Shown: positions 26,516 through 35,495, numbered from the stretch's first letter. The stretch is DNA of 64,000 bases from UBA5078 sp964538025 (GCA_964538025.1 CAZICZ010000003.1:256897-320896); one strand, 5' to 3'. Made by a program: numbers and translations. Notes: generated from the letters alone by a model not told the origin.

Positions 26516-28279
26516 CTATTTGGAAGGATCGTCGTGATCATGATCATCTGAGACACCGAAATCACCAGCGACGTTCTGTGGGATGAAGTCCTGCGGATAA
26601 CCAGGAACGCTATAGTCATATGCCCATCGGTGAACAACAGGCAGTTCGTGCCCCCAATTTCCGTGCTTAGGTGGCGTTTCTGGTGTCTGCCACTCTAAGG
26701 TAGTCGCGCCCCAGGGATTTCCTCCAGAAGGCTTTCCATTCTTCAAGCTCCAGAAAACGTTGATGAAGAATAGAATCTGTACAACCCCCACAAAGATCGC
26801 AGCAATTGTAATGTTGGCATTCAACGCTTGTGCAGATTCAGGAATAAAGTCTGTGCTACCCATGGCATAGTAACGACGGGGAACACCCAAGAATCCGAGA
26901 TAGTGCATCGGCAAATAAATCGCGTAGGTACCTAGGAAAGTGCACCAGAAATGAATCTTTCCAAGAGTTTCGTTCATTAATTTGCCAGTGATTTTTGGAT
27001 ACCAGTGGTAGAGAGAGGCAAACAGCACCAGAACGGGAGAGACACCCATTACCATATGGAAGTGCGCGACTACGAAATACGTGTCAGACAAGGGCAGATC
27101 TATCACGACATTGCCGAGGAAAAGGCCAGTCAATCCACCGTGGATGAACGTGAATACGAAACCGATTGCAAAAAGCATGGGAGTATTGAGGCGGATATCG
27201 CCCTCCCACAAAGTCAAAACCCAGTTGTACACCTTCATCGCAGTTGGAACAGCGATAATCAATGTCGTCGTAGCGAAGAAGAATCCAAAGTATGGATTCA
27301 TCCCACTGACATACATGTGGTGAGCCCACACGATAAAGCTCAGACCTCCAATGGCGATAATTGCCCACACCATCATGCGGTAACCGAAAATATTCTTTCG
27401 GGCATGGGTGCTGAGTACATCTGAAACCAGACCGAACGCCGGGAGCGCGACGATATACACTTCAGGGTGTCCGAAGAACCAGAATAAGTGCTGGAACAGA
27501 ATGGGGCTGCCACCGTTATAGTCGAGCTGCTCGCCTGCAGCCATAATGGCGGGCATGAAGAAGCTCGTACCGAGCGTGAGGTCAAACGTCATCATGATCG
27601 CGCTGACAAGCAGCGCCGGAAACGCGAATAATCCGAGGATAGTCGCAACGAATATTCCCCAGACAGACAATGGGAGACGCATCATCGTCAATCCGCGTGC
27701 CCTTGCCTGCAGCACTGTGGTGACATAATTAAGACCGCCCATAGTGAATGCAATAATGAACACACCAAGAGAAATCAGCATCAACAAGATGCCAGTATCA
27801 TGACCAGGTGTTCCAGCAGTAATTGTTTGAGGCGGATAGAGCGTCCACCCGGCACCAGTTGGCCCGCCTGTTACAAAGAAGCTTGAGAGAAGGATGAGGA
27901 CAGACAGAAGGTAAACCCAGAAACTCAACATGTTAAGGAAAGGGAAAACCATGTCCCGTGTTCCGCACATGAGGGGAATCAGATAATTGCCGAAGCCGCC
28001 TAAAAACAAGGCAGTAAGCAGATAGACTACCATTATCATGCCGTGCATGGTGACGGCTTGATAATAAGAGCTGGGGTCGATCAATGTAAAAGTGTCAGGG
28101 AATCCAAGCTGCAGTCGCATCATCGCCGACAGAAACAGTGCAACTAATCCAACAAAAATTGCAGTTCCGCCATATTGAATGGCAATGACTTTATGATCCT
28201 GACTCCAGATGTATTTGGTGACAAACGAATGTGGATCGTGAAGTTCATGATCTTGATCGGCTAAAGGGACGTAAGCCAT
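26516..28279 (-). CDS. ctaD: Cytochrome c oxidase subunit I (second oxidase)
   Basis: Catalytic subunit of 587 residues with a long C-terminal extension rich in His and Asp (DDHDHDDPSK at the end). The active-site blocks are present: HLFWFFGHPEVYIVALPAFG, WAHHMYVSGM and SDTYFVVAHFHMVMG. Helix II carries TMHGMIMVVYLLTALFLGGFGNYLIP. It differs clearly in sequence from the first subunit I, so the two oxidases are not a recent duplication. It is second in the operon subunit II, I, III, III, IV. Confidence 0.96.
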   Translation of the reverse strand: MAYVPLADQDHELHDPHSFVTKYIWSQDHKVIAIQYGGTAIFVGLVALFLSAMMRLQLGFPDTFTLIDPSSYYQAVTMHGMIMVVYLLTALFLGGFGNYLIPLMCGTRDMVFPFLNMLSFWVYLLSVLILLSSFFVTGGPTGAGWTLYPPQTITAGTPGHDTGILLMLISLGVFIIAFTMGGLNYVTTVLQARARGLTMMRLPLSVWGIFVATILGLFAFPALLVSAIMMTFDLTLGTSFFMPAIMAAGEQLDYNGGSPILFQHLFWFFGHPEVYIVALPAFGLVSDVLSTHARKNIFGYRMMVWAIIAIGGLSFIVWAHHMYVSGMNPYFGFFFATTTLIIAVPTAMKVYNWVLTLWEGDIRLNTPMLFAIGFVFTFIHGGLTGLFLGNVVIDLPLSDTYFVVAHFHMVMGVSPVLVLFASLYHWYPKITGKLMNETLGKIHFWCTFLGTYAIYLPMHYLGFLGVPRRYYAMGSTDFIPESAQALNANITIAAIFVGVVQILFFINVFWSLKNGKPSGGNPWGATTLEWQTPETPPKHGNWGHELPVVHRWAYDYSVPGYPQDFIPQNVAGDFGVSDDHDHDDPSK

Positions 28280-28374
28280 TAATAATTCCTCCTGACTCTC
28301 TTACTTCGTTTCGCACAATGCGCCGGATAGCGAATTTGGCGGGTCTTTTTCAAAGCGTTTTTAGATAGCCTGTA

Positions 28375-29733
28375 CTACTGCAGCGAATTCAAATATGAGA
28401 TCACGTCATTCATTTGTTGCTCATCTTTCATTGCGGTCGCAAATGAAACCATTTGCTCGCCGTAGTCATCATCGTTATGGGCGCCGCGAATTTTTGCTTT
28501 GAAATTCCGCAACTGGTTTGCAACATACCAATCACTTTGACCAGCGATTCTTGGTGCATCAGTCGCCCAACTGCCATTTCCGTCTAGCCCGTGACACGCT
28601 GCGCAATTCGCGTTGTAAATACTTTTGCCACGACGCATATCACCACTAATGGTGTCGGGTGAATTGGTAATGGGGAGCTGGCTAATAAATGCGGCCATAT
28701 TTCGGACGGAGTCTTCGGAATTCAACATTCCAGCCATTGGTGCCATCTGACGCCCATACTGGTCGTCGGGGTGTGCCCCGCGTACACCAGACTGGTAATA
28801 CTTCAATTGCCGTTCCAGATACCAAGATTGAAGTCCGTTCAAGCGAGGCGCATTCATGGCGGGATTTCCTTCGCCTTGTTGTCCATGACAACTTGCACAG
28901 ATGGCGAATTGCTGTTGGCCGGCAGGCGAAGAAGCTGCTGCGCGAGAGTTCAGTTGCGCAAAAGTGGGTTGACGAGACATCCACGCATCAAAGTCTGCTT
29001 GTTCGGCAACAACAATTCGGCCGCGCATGACGTGATGCCCAATTCCGCATAGCTCCTCGCAAAGAATGTCGAAGCTGCCCGTTTCCATCGGGGTAAACCA
29101 AAGGTATGTCACTGTTCCGGGGACCATATCCATCTTTACCCGAAATTGCGGTACGGTGTAATTGTGAAGGACGTCTTTTGATCTCAACAACGCTTTAACC
29201 GGTTTGCCAACAGGCAAATACATTTCCGGATCTTTAACTAAAACGTCGTCTTGGCCATTGGGGTCTTCAGGGTTGATTCCAAACGGATTGGACTCACTGA
29301 TGAAGCGTGTATCGACTGTCCCGAGAGCGCCATCACGGCCTGGATAACGGAAACTCCACTGCCACTGCTGCCCGACTACTTCGTACTCTGTTGCTTCATC
29401 CGGCGGCGTGACAAACTGTGCCCAGACAAAAAGCCCTGGCGCCAACATTGCGATAACTCCAAGAGCAGTTCCAACGGACAGTCCAACCTCAAGTTTTGCG
29501 TTCTCCGGCTCGTAAACTGCTTTATGCCCTTCTTTATGGCGAAATTTGTAAACGCAATACGCCATAAACAGGTTCACAGCCACAAATACGGCACCGGTCA
29601 CCCAAAACGTTAAGTCAATTGTGAAATCTATATTTCCCCAATTTGACGCGATGGGAGTAAACCACCACGGGCTGATCAAATGGAAAATGACAGAGCCAAC
29701 GACCAATAGAACCAAAGCAACTGCTATAGCCAT
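28375..29733 (-). CDS. ctaC: Cytochrome c oxidase subunit II with two cytochrome c domains (second oxidase)
   Basis: Electron-entry subunit of 452 residues. Two membrane helices (about residues 5-25 and 42-62, with a further hydrophobic stretch at 85-105) are followed by the CuA domain, ligands His190, Cys225, Cys229, His233 and Met236, with QQWQWSFRY as the aromatic patch. Two c-type heme domains follow: CASCH at 279-283 and CAACH at 377-381, each with a later methionine-containing segment (GRQMAPMAGM and GEQMVSFATAM). This gives a cc-type diheme tail, against one heme in the first oxidase. It is the first gene of the operon and has an 18-bp palindrome 45 bp upstream. Confidence 0.95.
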   Translation of the reverse strand: MAIAVALVLLVVGSVIFHLISPWWFTPIASNWGNIDFTIDLTFWVTGAVFVAVNLFMAYCVYKFRHKEGHKAVYEPENAKLEVGLSVGTALGVIAMLAPGLFVWAQFVTPPDEATEYEVVGQQWQWSFRYPGRDGALGTVDTRFISESNPFGINPEDPNGQDDVLVKDPEMYLPVGKPVKALLRSKDVLHNYTVPQFRVKMDMVPGTVTYLWFTPMETGSFDILCEELCGIGHHVMRGRIVVAEQADFDAWMSRQPTFAQLNSRAAASSPAGQQQFAICASCHGQQGEGNPAMNAPRLNGLQSWYLERQLKYYQSGVRGAHPDDQYGRQMAPMAGMLNSEDSVRNMAAFISQLPITNSPDTISGDMRRGKSIYNANCAACHGLDGNGSWATDAPRIAGQSDWYVANQLRNFKAKIRGAHNDDDYGEQMVSFATAMKDEQQMNDVISYLNSLQ

Positions 29734-29777
29734 ATGCGGTTAATCCTTGTGAAAAATAGGTGTTTGACGGGTGCCAG

Positions 29778-29795
29778 CACGCATCCTGATGCGTG
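29778..29795. promoter_or_regulatory. 18-bp palindrome CACGCATC-CT-GATGCGTG, candidate operator
   Basis: Perfect 8-bp arms around CT, 45 bp upstream of the subunit II start codon of the second oxidase. The symmetry and small spacer fit a dimeric repressor or activator site. No protein family can be named from the sequence alone. Confidence 0.5.
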
Positions 29796-29911
29796 AACAA
29801 CAGAATTAGAGAGCTCAAGAATGAAATTTAAGGAAATACCAAACGCTGCGCAGCGACACGCCAGCGAAGACCAAGCTCTAAAAGCTCGGGATAGAAGATT
29901 TGGGTGAGTCA

Positions 29912-29944
29912 TTGCTAATCCCGTCCTTCACGACGGCCTAGCAA
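29912..29944. repeat. Imperfect stem-loop TTGCTA...TAGCAA
   Basis: Arms TTGCTAATCCCGTC and GACGGCCTAGCAA pair with a small internal loop around CTTCAC. It lies 180 bp upstream of the second oxidase operon. It may be an element of the leader RNA or a terminator of an upstream transcript; no strong T-run follows. Confidence 0.35.
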
Positions 29945-30240
29945 TTTACAAATGATACTGCCAGCAAATTTCCAGTAGTGGTGATGTTTGCCTAGACCAA
30001 AGTCACGCAGTTGACTACGAACGGTACAGAAAATCGCGTTCACAACGTCGTTCCCTCCTTTGTATTATTATTAACGGATGGGTACTCAACGTCATACTTA
30101 TATCGTCGAAGTCAAATATCTCTTCAGAAATATTCAACCTTTTCGATCGTATATTATTGTCAAAATGTCCGCAAGCTCTTTTATTTCGGCGCTTACAGGG
30201 TGTTCCAAAAGGTAATTTGCGGATAGCAAAGGAAGGAGAG

Positions 30241-30264
30241 TGAGGGGAACTACACTCCCCCTCA
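30241..30264. terminator. Hairpin downstream of the minus-strand hypothetical gene
   Basis: TGAGGGG and CCCCTCA arms around a 10-base loop, 52 bp past the stop codon of the gene at 30317-30853. The downstream side on the minus strand is pyrimidine-rich rather than a pure T-run, so termination is only possible. Confidence 0.35.
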
Positions 30265-30316
30265 ATCTAGTAGAGGAATATCAAATCCTACGTTCGATTT
30301 TGCATGATTGCCCAAT

Positions 30317-30853
30317 TCAAGCTGTCAGCTTAAGTTCTGCAAAAGGATTCAAAAAGTTAGCATCGACTGCTGCCAGATCGGCTTCTTTATGCTTGCTGGC
30401 CATCATTTCGTGAATCTTTTGCTCTTGATGCTTCTTCGCGTAGATAAGAATCAGATACTTGCCGGAGTCTATCTCTTTACGGAAGATAGTCAGCTTCTTG
30501 TTTTCGCTGGCGATTCCAACTAGACCTCCGACCCAAGCGCCAAAGCAGCTTAATACGAAAATGATGGCGACGTAGCCAAACCAGTGCATATCCGGACCGA
30601 ATAATGCCAATGCCTTTGTCAGAAGCGCAGCCACGATTCCTGCGCCAAAGCCGGACGCCGCACCAATCAGCCCATCACGAATTACATCCAGAGTTTCAAT
30701 GTAATTACTGGAATGGAGCTTTTCTTTACTTAGCCCACTTTCATCTTTGCTTACAATATGCAGAAACCAATCATCTACCCCGATGGCGTGAAGATCGTCA
30801 GAAATTTCATGAGTGCTTTTGAGGGTAGGTGATAGATAGTAAATGCATTTCAT
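30317..30853 (-). CDS. Hypothetical membrane protein with Gly-rich two-helix core
   Basis: Protein of 178 residues that I do not recognise. A soluble N-terminal part (1-58) is followed by two hydrophobic, glycine- and alanine-rich segments, about 61-88 (GLIGAASGFGAGIVAALLTKAL) and 94-115 (VAIIFVLSCFGAWVGGLVGI), then a charged C-terminal part that may fold back on the first (KYLILIYAKKHQEQKIHEMM). The two soluble parts with a beta strand each suggest an ACT-like or ferredoxin-like half-domain pair. It lies alone between the second oxidase and cyoE. The glycine pattern resembles glycine-zipper helices. No function is claimed. Confidence 0.7.
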   Translation of the reverse strand: MKCIYYLSPTLKSTHEISDDLHAIGVDDWFLHIVSKDESGLSKEKLHSSNYIETLDVIRDGLIGAASGFGAGIVAALLTKALALFGPDMHWFGYVAIIFVLSCFGAWVGGLVGIASENKKLTIFRKEIDSGKYLILIYAKKHQEQKIHEMMASKHKEADLAAVDANFLNPFAELKLTA

Positions 30854-31314
30854 AGAACTTCTCCTACTTCTTATTGGTGTAATAGTTACTCAATCCGGGC
30901 GAAAAAATGGAGTTATATTTTTCGCGCAGATTCACTTTACTCCTTCCTTTTTTGAATGTCGCGGAATTTTTGGGTCACAAATTTTCCGGATGATCACTGG
31001 CATTTTCCAAGAATTCACTAGCTAATTTGGTGGAAATCCTCGAGATTTCAAGGGCGGAGTCTCTGTTTTCTTGCAACGCCTGTTCCCGATCAAGATCCAA
31101 AATCGTCCGCTTAAATACAGGAAGTCCCTAGAGTTATAAGGCTCGCAACCTCGAGTTATGTCTAAGAAAAAGTAGATGATGACGATACTGCGGTGAAGGA
31201 AGTAGAATTTCCGGGGGAAGCTCTCGCAGAATTTCGATACAATGTTTTGCCGCCTGAGTGTAGGCTACAACCCACATTACCGGTGTTCATCTACCCCGCT
31301 TCGCAAAGAATTTA
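30854..31314. other. Intergenic region upstream of cyoE
   Basis: A 461-bp gap without a supported gene, holding the promoters of the divergent hypothetical gene and of cyoE. A TACAAT at 31238-31243 could be a -10 element for cyoE, without a clear -35. The spot is notable because ctaA would be expected just before cyoE; no trace of ctaA was seen in any frame. Confidence 0.45.
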
Positions 31315-32208
31315 GTGAGACAGGAAGTGACAGAATTAGTTAACAAACAAGACGTTAGCTGGCGCGACTTCTACGAGATGTGCAAGCCACGGGTCGTGAT
31401 GCTGATGATCCTGACATCACTTGTCGGAATGTTTTTGGCAGTCCCCGGTATGGTTTCTTTGGATATCCTGATTTTTGGAAATCTGGGTATTGCTTTGGTG
31501 GCAGGCTCTGGGGCAGTCGTCAACCATCTGATCGACTACAAAGTCGACTCCCTCATGAAGCGCACACATAACAGACCGATACCTCAAGGTAGAGTCGACC
31601 CCAAGCAAGCAGCGTTGTTCGCCGCGATAATTGGTGTCGCCGGCATGATGATTTTGCTTCTGATGGTCAATCCACTCTGCGCCTGGCTGACATTAGCCTC
31701 CTTTATAGGCTACGCCTTCATCTATACCGGTTACCTGAAGAGAGCCACTCCCCAGAATATTGTGATTGGCGGATTGTCAGGAGCCATGCCCCCACTCTTG
31801 GGTTGGTCAGCAGTGACCGGAACAATTGAACCAGGCGCCTTGATTCTCGTGCTCATTATTTTTGCATGGACCCCTCCCCATTTCTGGGCTCTCGCCATTC
31901 ACCGAAAAGATGAATATGCCAAAACAGGGATTCCGATGCTTCCCGTCACCCACGGAGAACATGTAACAAAGATCCATATCATTCTTTACACCGTGATCAT
32001 GTTCTTGATCACATTGCTACCCTATTTGACGGGAATGAGTGGGCCTCTGTATCTCTTGGCAGCGGTTGTTCTCGGGTTGGGATTCCTGGTGTGGTCACTT
32101 CTGCTTATGTTCAAGCCGAAACCAACGACTGCGATGGACACCTTTCGATATTCCATCGTCTATCTCATGGTGCTGTTTGTTGTCTTGTTGACAGACCACT
32201 ACCTCTAG
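31315..32208 (+). CDS. cyoE: Protoheme IX farnesyltransferase (heme O synthase)
   Basis: UbiA-family membrane enzyme that attaches a farnesyl chain to heme b, giving heme o, the precursor of heme a for both oxidases. The 297-residue protein has about eight membrane helices and the prenyl-diphosphate motifs NHLIDYKVDSLMKRTHNRPI and the later HFWALAIHRKDEYAKTGIPM. It starts with GTG at 31315; a second GTG at 31327 is possible. It is followed by a Sco gene after 36 bp. The next enzyme, heme a synthase CtaA, is absent from the window. Confidence 0.94.
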   Translation: MRQEVTELVNKQDVSWRDFYEMCKPRVVMLMILTSLVGMFLAVPGMVSLDILIFGNLGIALVAGSGAVVNHLIDYKVDSLMKRTHNRPIPQGRVDPKQAALFAAIIGVAGMMILLLMVNPLCAWLTLASFIGYAFIYTGYLKRATPQNIVIGGLSGAMPPLLGWSAVTGTIEPGALILVLIIFAWTPPHFWALAIHRKDEYAKTGIPMLPVTHGEHVTKIHIILYTVIMFLITLLPYLTGMSGPLYLLAAVVLGLGFLVWSLLLMFKPKPTTAMDTFRYSIVYLMVLFVVLLTDHYL

Positions 32209-32244
32209 CTTTTTTCTATTGTTTAAGTCTTTTCGGTAGTCAAA

Positions 32245-32922
32245 ATGAATCGAAATATCAAATTGACCGTCATTCTTTGTCTGGTCTTTGTGGCGTTGGT
32301 TTTTCTGTTGACCTATTACCGGGTCACTCGAAACAACGCTGCAGAAAGCCTAAGCCCTGAAGAGCTTCGGGAATTGGGAGCCTTGGTATATGAAAGGCCG
32401 GTGACATTGTCACCAATCAACCTGGTCGATCAAACTGGTGAGACGTTTAATGAAGAACGTCTCAGGGGGAAATGGACCTTTTTCTTTTTCGGGTTTACGC
32501 ATTGTCCGGATATTTGCCCGTTAACGCTCACTGAATTAAGTCAGTTTTATCGAGAACTTAAAACAACCCAAGAGCATCTGGAAACTCAGATTGTAATGGT
32601 AAGTGTTGACCCTTATCGAGATGATGCGGAGCAACTCTCTCGCTACATGTCGTCCTTTGACAAGGATTTTATTGGGCTTACAGGCCCCTATGATGAACTC
32701 TCGAAATTGGCGAAAGAGTTGTACATCGCTCACAGCACACCGCCGATCATTGAGTCATCTCACGAACATCACAGCACAGATGCAGTTGAAGATTATGTTA
32801 TTGACCACAGCGGGAATATTCTGATTATCAATCCCGAAGGCTTGTATCACGGATTCATGGACACAGCCATTCAGGATGACGAAATTCTCAGGGCCTATCG
32901 TTCAATTAAGTCGGGATATTAG
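32245..32922 (+). CDS. Sco1/SenC family copper chaperone
   Basis: Membrane-anchored thioredoxin-fold protein of 225 residues that delivers copper to the CuA site of subunit II. One N-terminal helix (about residues 6-26) precedes the fold. The copper ligands are all present: THCPDICP with Cys87 and Cys91, and VIDHSG with His188. The KWTFFFFGFTH and VMVSVDPYRDD segments are typical. It is the last gene of cyoE-sco and overlaps the znuB stop tail to tail by 4 bp. It should serve one or both oxidases. Confidence 0.93.
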   Translation: MNRNIKLTVILCLVFVALVFLLTYYRVTRNNAAESLSPEELRELGALVYERPVTLSPINLVDQTGETFNEERLRGKWTFFFFGFTHCPDICPLTLTELSQFYRELKTTQEHLETQIVMVSVDPYRDDAEQLSRYMSSFDKDFIGLTGPYDELSKLAKELYIAHSTPPIIESSHEHHSTDAVEDYVIDHSGNILIINPEGLYHGFMDTAIQDDEILRAYRSIKSGY

Positions 32923-33716
32923 CGCGGCGACACTTTCATGCCAGGCCACAAATAGCTCACCAGAAACCACATACTGGCGGCTACGACAATAGAGGGACCG
33001 GCGGGAGTGTCGTAGAAATAGGAAAATGCCAGCCCCCCAAAAACAGATACCATACCAAGCAGTGCCGCACCAATCGCCATTTGTTCAGGCGTCTCAGAAA
33101 ATCTTCGCGCCGTTGCCGGTGGGATAATCAATAATGACGTGATAAGAAGCACGCCAATAATTTTCATCGACACCGCGATTAACAGTGCTACCAATAGCAC
33201 TAATACTGCATGCAATTTGCCTACAGCTATTCCTTCCACGTGTGCGAGTTCTTCATGAACAGTGATCGCCAGAAGTTTGTTCCATTGTGAATACAACAAG
33301 AATCCGATAGTAAGTGCGACGAGCATTATCAAAACGATATCCACTTGTGTAACGGTCAGCAAATCACCGAACAAATACCCTTCAATGTTGATCTGGACAT
33401 TGCGAGAAAATGACAAGATCAACATGCCAAATGCCAGAGTGCTGTGTGCAAGTATTCCGAGTAATGTATCTGTCGAGAGAGATTTATTAGATTGTAATCG
33501 AATCAAAATGGCAGCAAATAAGAGCGCGCCTGCAATCACAGCAAGTTGTGAATTGATATCCAACAAAATACCAATCGCAACACCTAGAAGAGACGAATGT
33601 GCCAGAGTATCACCAAAATAGGACATCCGACGCCACACGACGAATGACCCCAAGGGGCCTGCGACAGCTGCAATAATGAGACCAGCGGCAAGCGCCCGCA
33701 AAATGAAATCATTCAT
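32919..33716 (-). CDS. znuB: Zinc ABC transporter permease
   Basis: Membrane permease of the high-affinity zinc importer, 265 residues with about eight helices. MNDFILRALAAGLIIAAVAGPLG and the RRMSYFGDTLAHSSLLGVAIG block, which contacts the ATPase, are family features; MKIIGVLLITSLLIIPPATA is the conserved late block. The ATG at 33716 was chosen since the longer reading frame has no family resemblance; it overlaps znuC by 8 bp. The upstream neighbours znuC and znuA complete the transporter. Confidence 0.94.
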   Translation of the reverse strand: MNDFILRALAAGLIIAAVAGPLGSFVVWRRMSYFGDTLAHSSLLGVAIGILLDINSQLAVIAGALLFAAILIRLQSNKSLSTDTLLGILAHSTLAFGMLILSFSRNVQINIEGYLFGDLLTVTQVDIVLIMLVALTIGFLLYSQWNKLLAITVHEELAHVEGIAVGKLHAVLVLLVALLIAVSMKIIGVLLITSLLIIPPATARRFSETPEQMAIGAALLGMVSVFGGLAFSYFYDTPAGPSIVVAASMWFLVSYLWPGMKVSPR

Positions 33717-34464
33717 GATGATGATGCTCCACCACTTCCCCTGTGATTGCATGGTGATGATTATGGTGATGAGTGTAAACGGCGATATTTTTCGCTTCGC
33801 GTTTTCCGAATAACGCCAAATAGGACGGATCGACACTGACCTGTTCAGGTCGCCCATGGCAGCAAATGTGATGATTAAGACAAACAACTTCATCAGTCTT
33901 TGCCATTACAAGATGAAGGTCGTGAGAAATCATCAAGACGCCGCATTGATGGCGTGTGCGCAGATCATTGATCAATTGGTATAATTCCGCTTGCCCAGAA
34001 ACATCCACACCCTGTGCGGGCTCGTCGAGGACAAGAAGTTGCGGAGATTGCAACATTGCCCTCGCGAGCAGTACGCGTTGTAATTCTCCACCTGAAATAT
34101 CCCGGACTTGGTGATGAAATAAATGGCTGACTTTTACTTCCTCAAGAATTTCTCCTACCGGAAGCCTGGGCCGATCATTTGTGAGCTCTAGAAAGCGTTT
34201 GACGGTCAGTGGCATTGTGGGTTCGATGTGCATCTTTTGCGGCATGTACCCAATGCGAAGCGCGTGTGGTTTTTCTACGACGCCAGCATGGGGTTTTAGT
34301 AAACCGAGCATGATGCGGACCAACGTCGTCTTTCCCGCGCCGTTGGGTCCAATCAGTGTCAGTACCTGCCCTCGATGAACACTGACGCTTACATGCTGCA
34401 ATACTTGTCTATCACCAAATTGCATACTGATGTCGTGTGCCTTGATCAAGCATTCTGCGTTCAT
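33709..34464 (-). CDS. znuC: Zinc ABC transporter ATP-binding protein
   Basis: Cytoplasmic ATPase of the zinc importer, 251 residues from the ATG at 34464. It has Walker A GPNGAGKTTL, signature ISGGELQRVLLARAM, Walker B LLVLDEPAQGVD and the H-loop LMISHDLHL. The C-terminal tail is strikingly histidine-rich (two clusters, HHHNHHH and EHHHHE), more so than is usual in ZnuC, and could bind zinc. The start lies 101 bp from the divergent znuA start, so the two share a control region. No zur gene is present, though it often sits in this cluster. Confidence 0.94.
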   Translation of the reverse strand: MNAECLIKAHDISMQFGDRQVLQHVSVSVHRGQVLTLIGPNGAGKTTLVRIMLGLLKPHAGVVEKPHALRIGYMPQKMHIEPTMPLTVKRFLELTNDRPRLPVGEILEEVKVSHLFHHQVRDISGGELQRVLLARAMLQSPQLLVLDEPAQGVDVSGQAELYQLINDLRTRHQCGVLMISHDLHLVMAKTDEVVCLNHHICCHGRPEQVSVDPSYLALFGKREAKNIAVYTHHHNHHHAITGEVVEHHHHE

Positions 34465-34564
34465 GGTGGCAATTCTTCGCTCGTGCAAATGGGACAAATC
34501 ACTGGAATTTGAGAAGCGGTGTATCATAGCATTAGTTCTCACCGCCTCACGCCAGTCTGACGCT

Positions 34565-35458
34565 ATGCAAAAACGAAAAATCCTATTCTTGGTGTTATCG
34601 CTGTATGTTTCGTTGACGTCAGTTCTAGCCCATGCGCAAGGCAAGGTTGTCGCCAGTATCAAGCCCCTCCAAATGATTGCCGCGGCGATAACAGACGGGG
34701 TGTCGACGCCGGCGCTGCTCGTGCCGGCAACGCTTTCTCCTCACCATTTTGCTTTACGCCCATCAGATGTTGTTGCCTTAGGAAATGCAGACCTGATTGT
34801 CTGGGTAGGTCCAGGTCTTGAGACCTTTCTGGTCGATCTCATGAAGCAGGGAGATCGAGATAAAAAAGTCATCGAAGTCGCCAGCCTCAGTGAGGTCAGA
34901 TTACTGGATCAAGAAGGTCATGCGATGGAAGAAAACGCCGATCACTATGATCCCCATGTGTGGTTGAGCACAGAGAATGCGAGGGCGATTGCGTCTGCGA
35001 TCCATGCTCATCTGCTAGAAACGGATGCGGGGAATGCCGAAGTGTTTTCCGGGAACTTGCAGCGATTCCTGTCCGAAATGGACCTTCTTGATCAGGCGCT
35101 GCAACAGCAGTTTGCAGACTTGAAGGAACGCCCTTTCGCTGTGTATCACAACGGCACGCAATACCTCGAAGAGCAACTTTCTATAAGACATGCCTTCGTT
35201 CTGGTGCCAGATCATGAGCGGCAACCCGGAATACGTCATCTTTTGTCGCTGAGAGAACACCTCGCAGCAACTCGTCCGGGATGCTTGCTTGAAGACATTA
35301 ATACCAATCCGGCAACGGTCGAGACAGTGTTTCAGAGCACGCCTGTGCGTCGTGTTTTACTTGACACCATGGGGAGCCAGCTGACGGTCGACCATAGCGC
35401 GTACCGGCGGCTCATAGAAGATCTCAGCGCAAAAATTGCCGGATGTCTCGCAGACTGA
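34565..35458 (+). CDS. znuA: Zinc ABC transporter substrate-binding protein
   Basis: Periplasmic zinc-binding protein (cluster A-I), 297 residues. A signal peptide (about 1-23, ending AHAQG) is followed by VVASIKPLQMIAAAITDG, the HHFALRPSDV segment with the first zinc histidine, DPHVWLSTENARAIA with the second, and VYHNGTQYLEEQL with the third. The usual His/Asp-rich loop is reduced to a few residues (HAMEENADHYDPH). The ATG at 34565 was selected for the signal peptide. A GGTGTATCATAGCATTAG stretch at 34518-34535 in the shared znuC/znuA control region loosely resembles a Zur site, but this is uncertain. Confidence 0.92.
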   Translation: MQKRKILFLVLSLYVSLTSVLAHAQGKVVASIKPLQMIAAAITDGVSTPALLVPATLSPHHFALRPSDVVALGNADLIVWVGPGLETFLVDLMKQGDRDKKVIEVASLSEVRLLDQEGHAMEENADHYDPHVWLSTENARAIASAIHAHLLETDAGNAEVFSGNLQRFLSEMDLLDQALQQQFADLKERPFAVYHNGTQYLEEQLSIRHAFVLVPDHERQPGIRHLLSLREHLAATRPGCLLEDINTNPATVETVFQSTPVRRVLLDTMGSQLTVDHSAYRRLIEDLSAKIAGCLAD

Positions 35459-35495
35459 CGGTCTGTCGATCCGTCAAAACAGGAATTAGCCCCTT

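Larger units (their letters stand above)
29734..30316. other. Intergenic region between the second oxidase operon and a hypothetical gene
   Basis: A 583-bp A+T-rich gap with no supported gene. It holds the palindrome at 29778-29795 in the leader of the minus-strand oxidase operon, a stem-loop at 29912-29944 and a hairpin at 30241-30264 below the minus-strand hypothetical gene. The promoter of the oxidase operon must be here, but no convincing hexamer pair was found. Short open frames in it lack ribosome sites. Confidence 0.5.

Noticed and set aside
30011..30226. 71-codon frame upstream of the second oxidase operon
   Set aside because: TTG start without ribosome site in A+T-rich intergenic DNA; no family resemblance.
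34518..34535. Zur operator between znuC and znuA
   Set aside because: The stretch only loosely resembles a Zur site and lacks clear symmetry; mentioned under znuA without a separate call.
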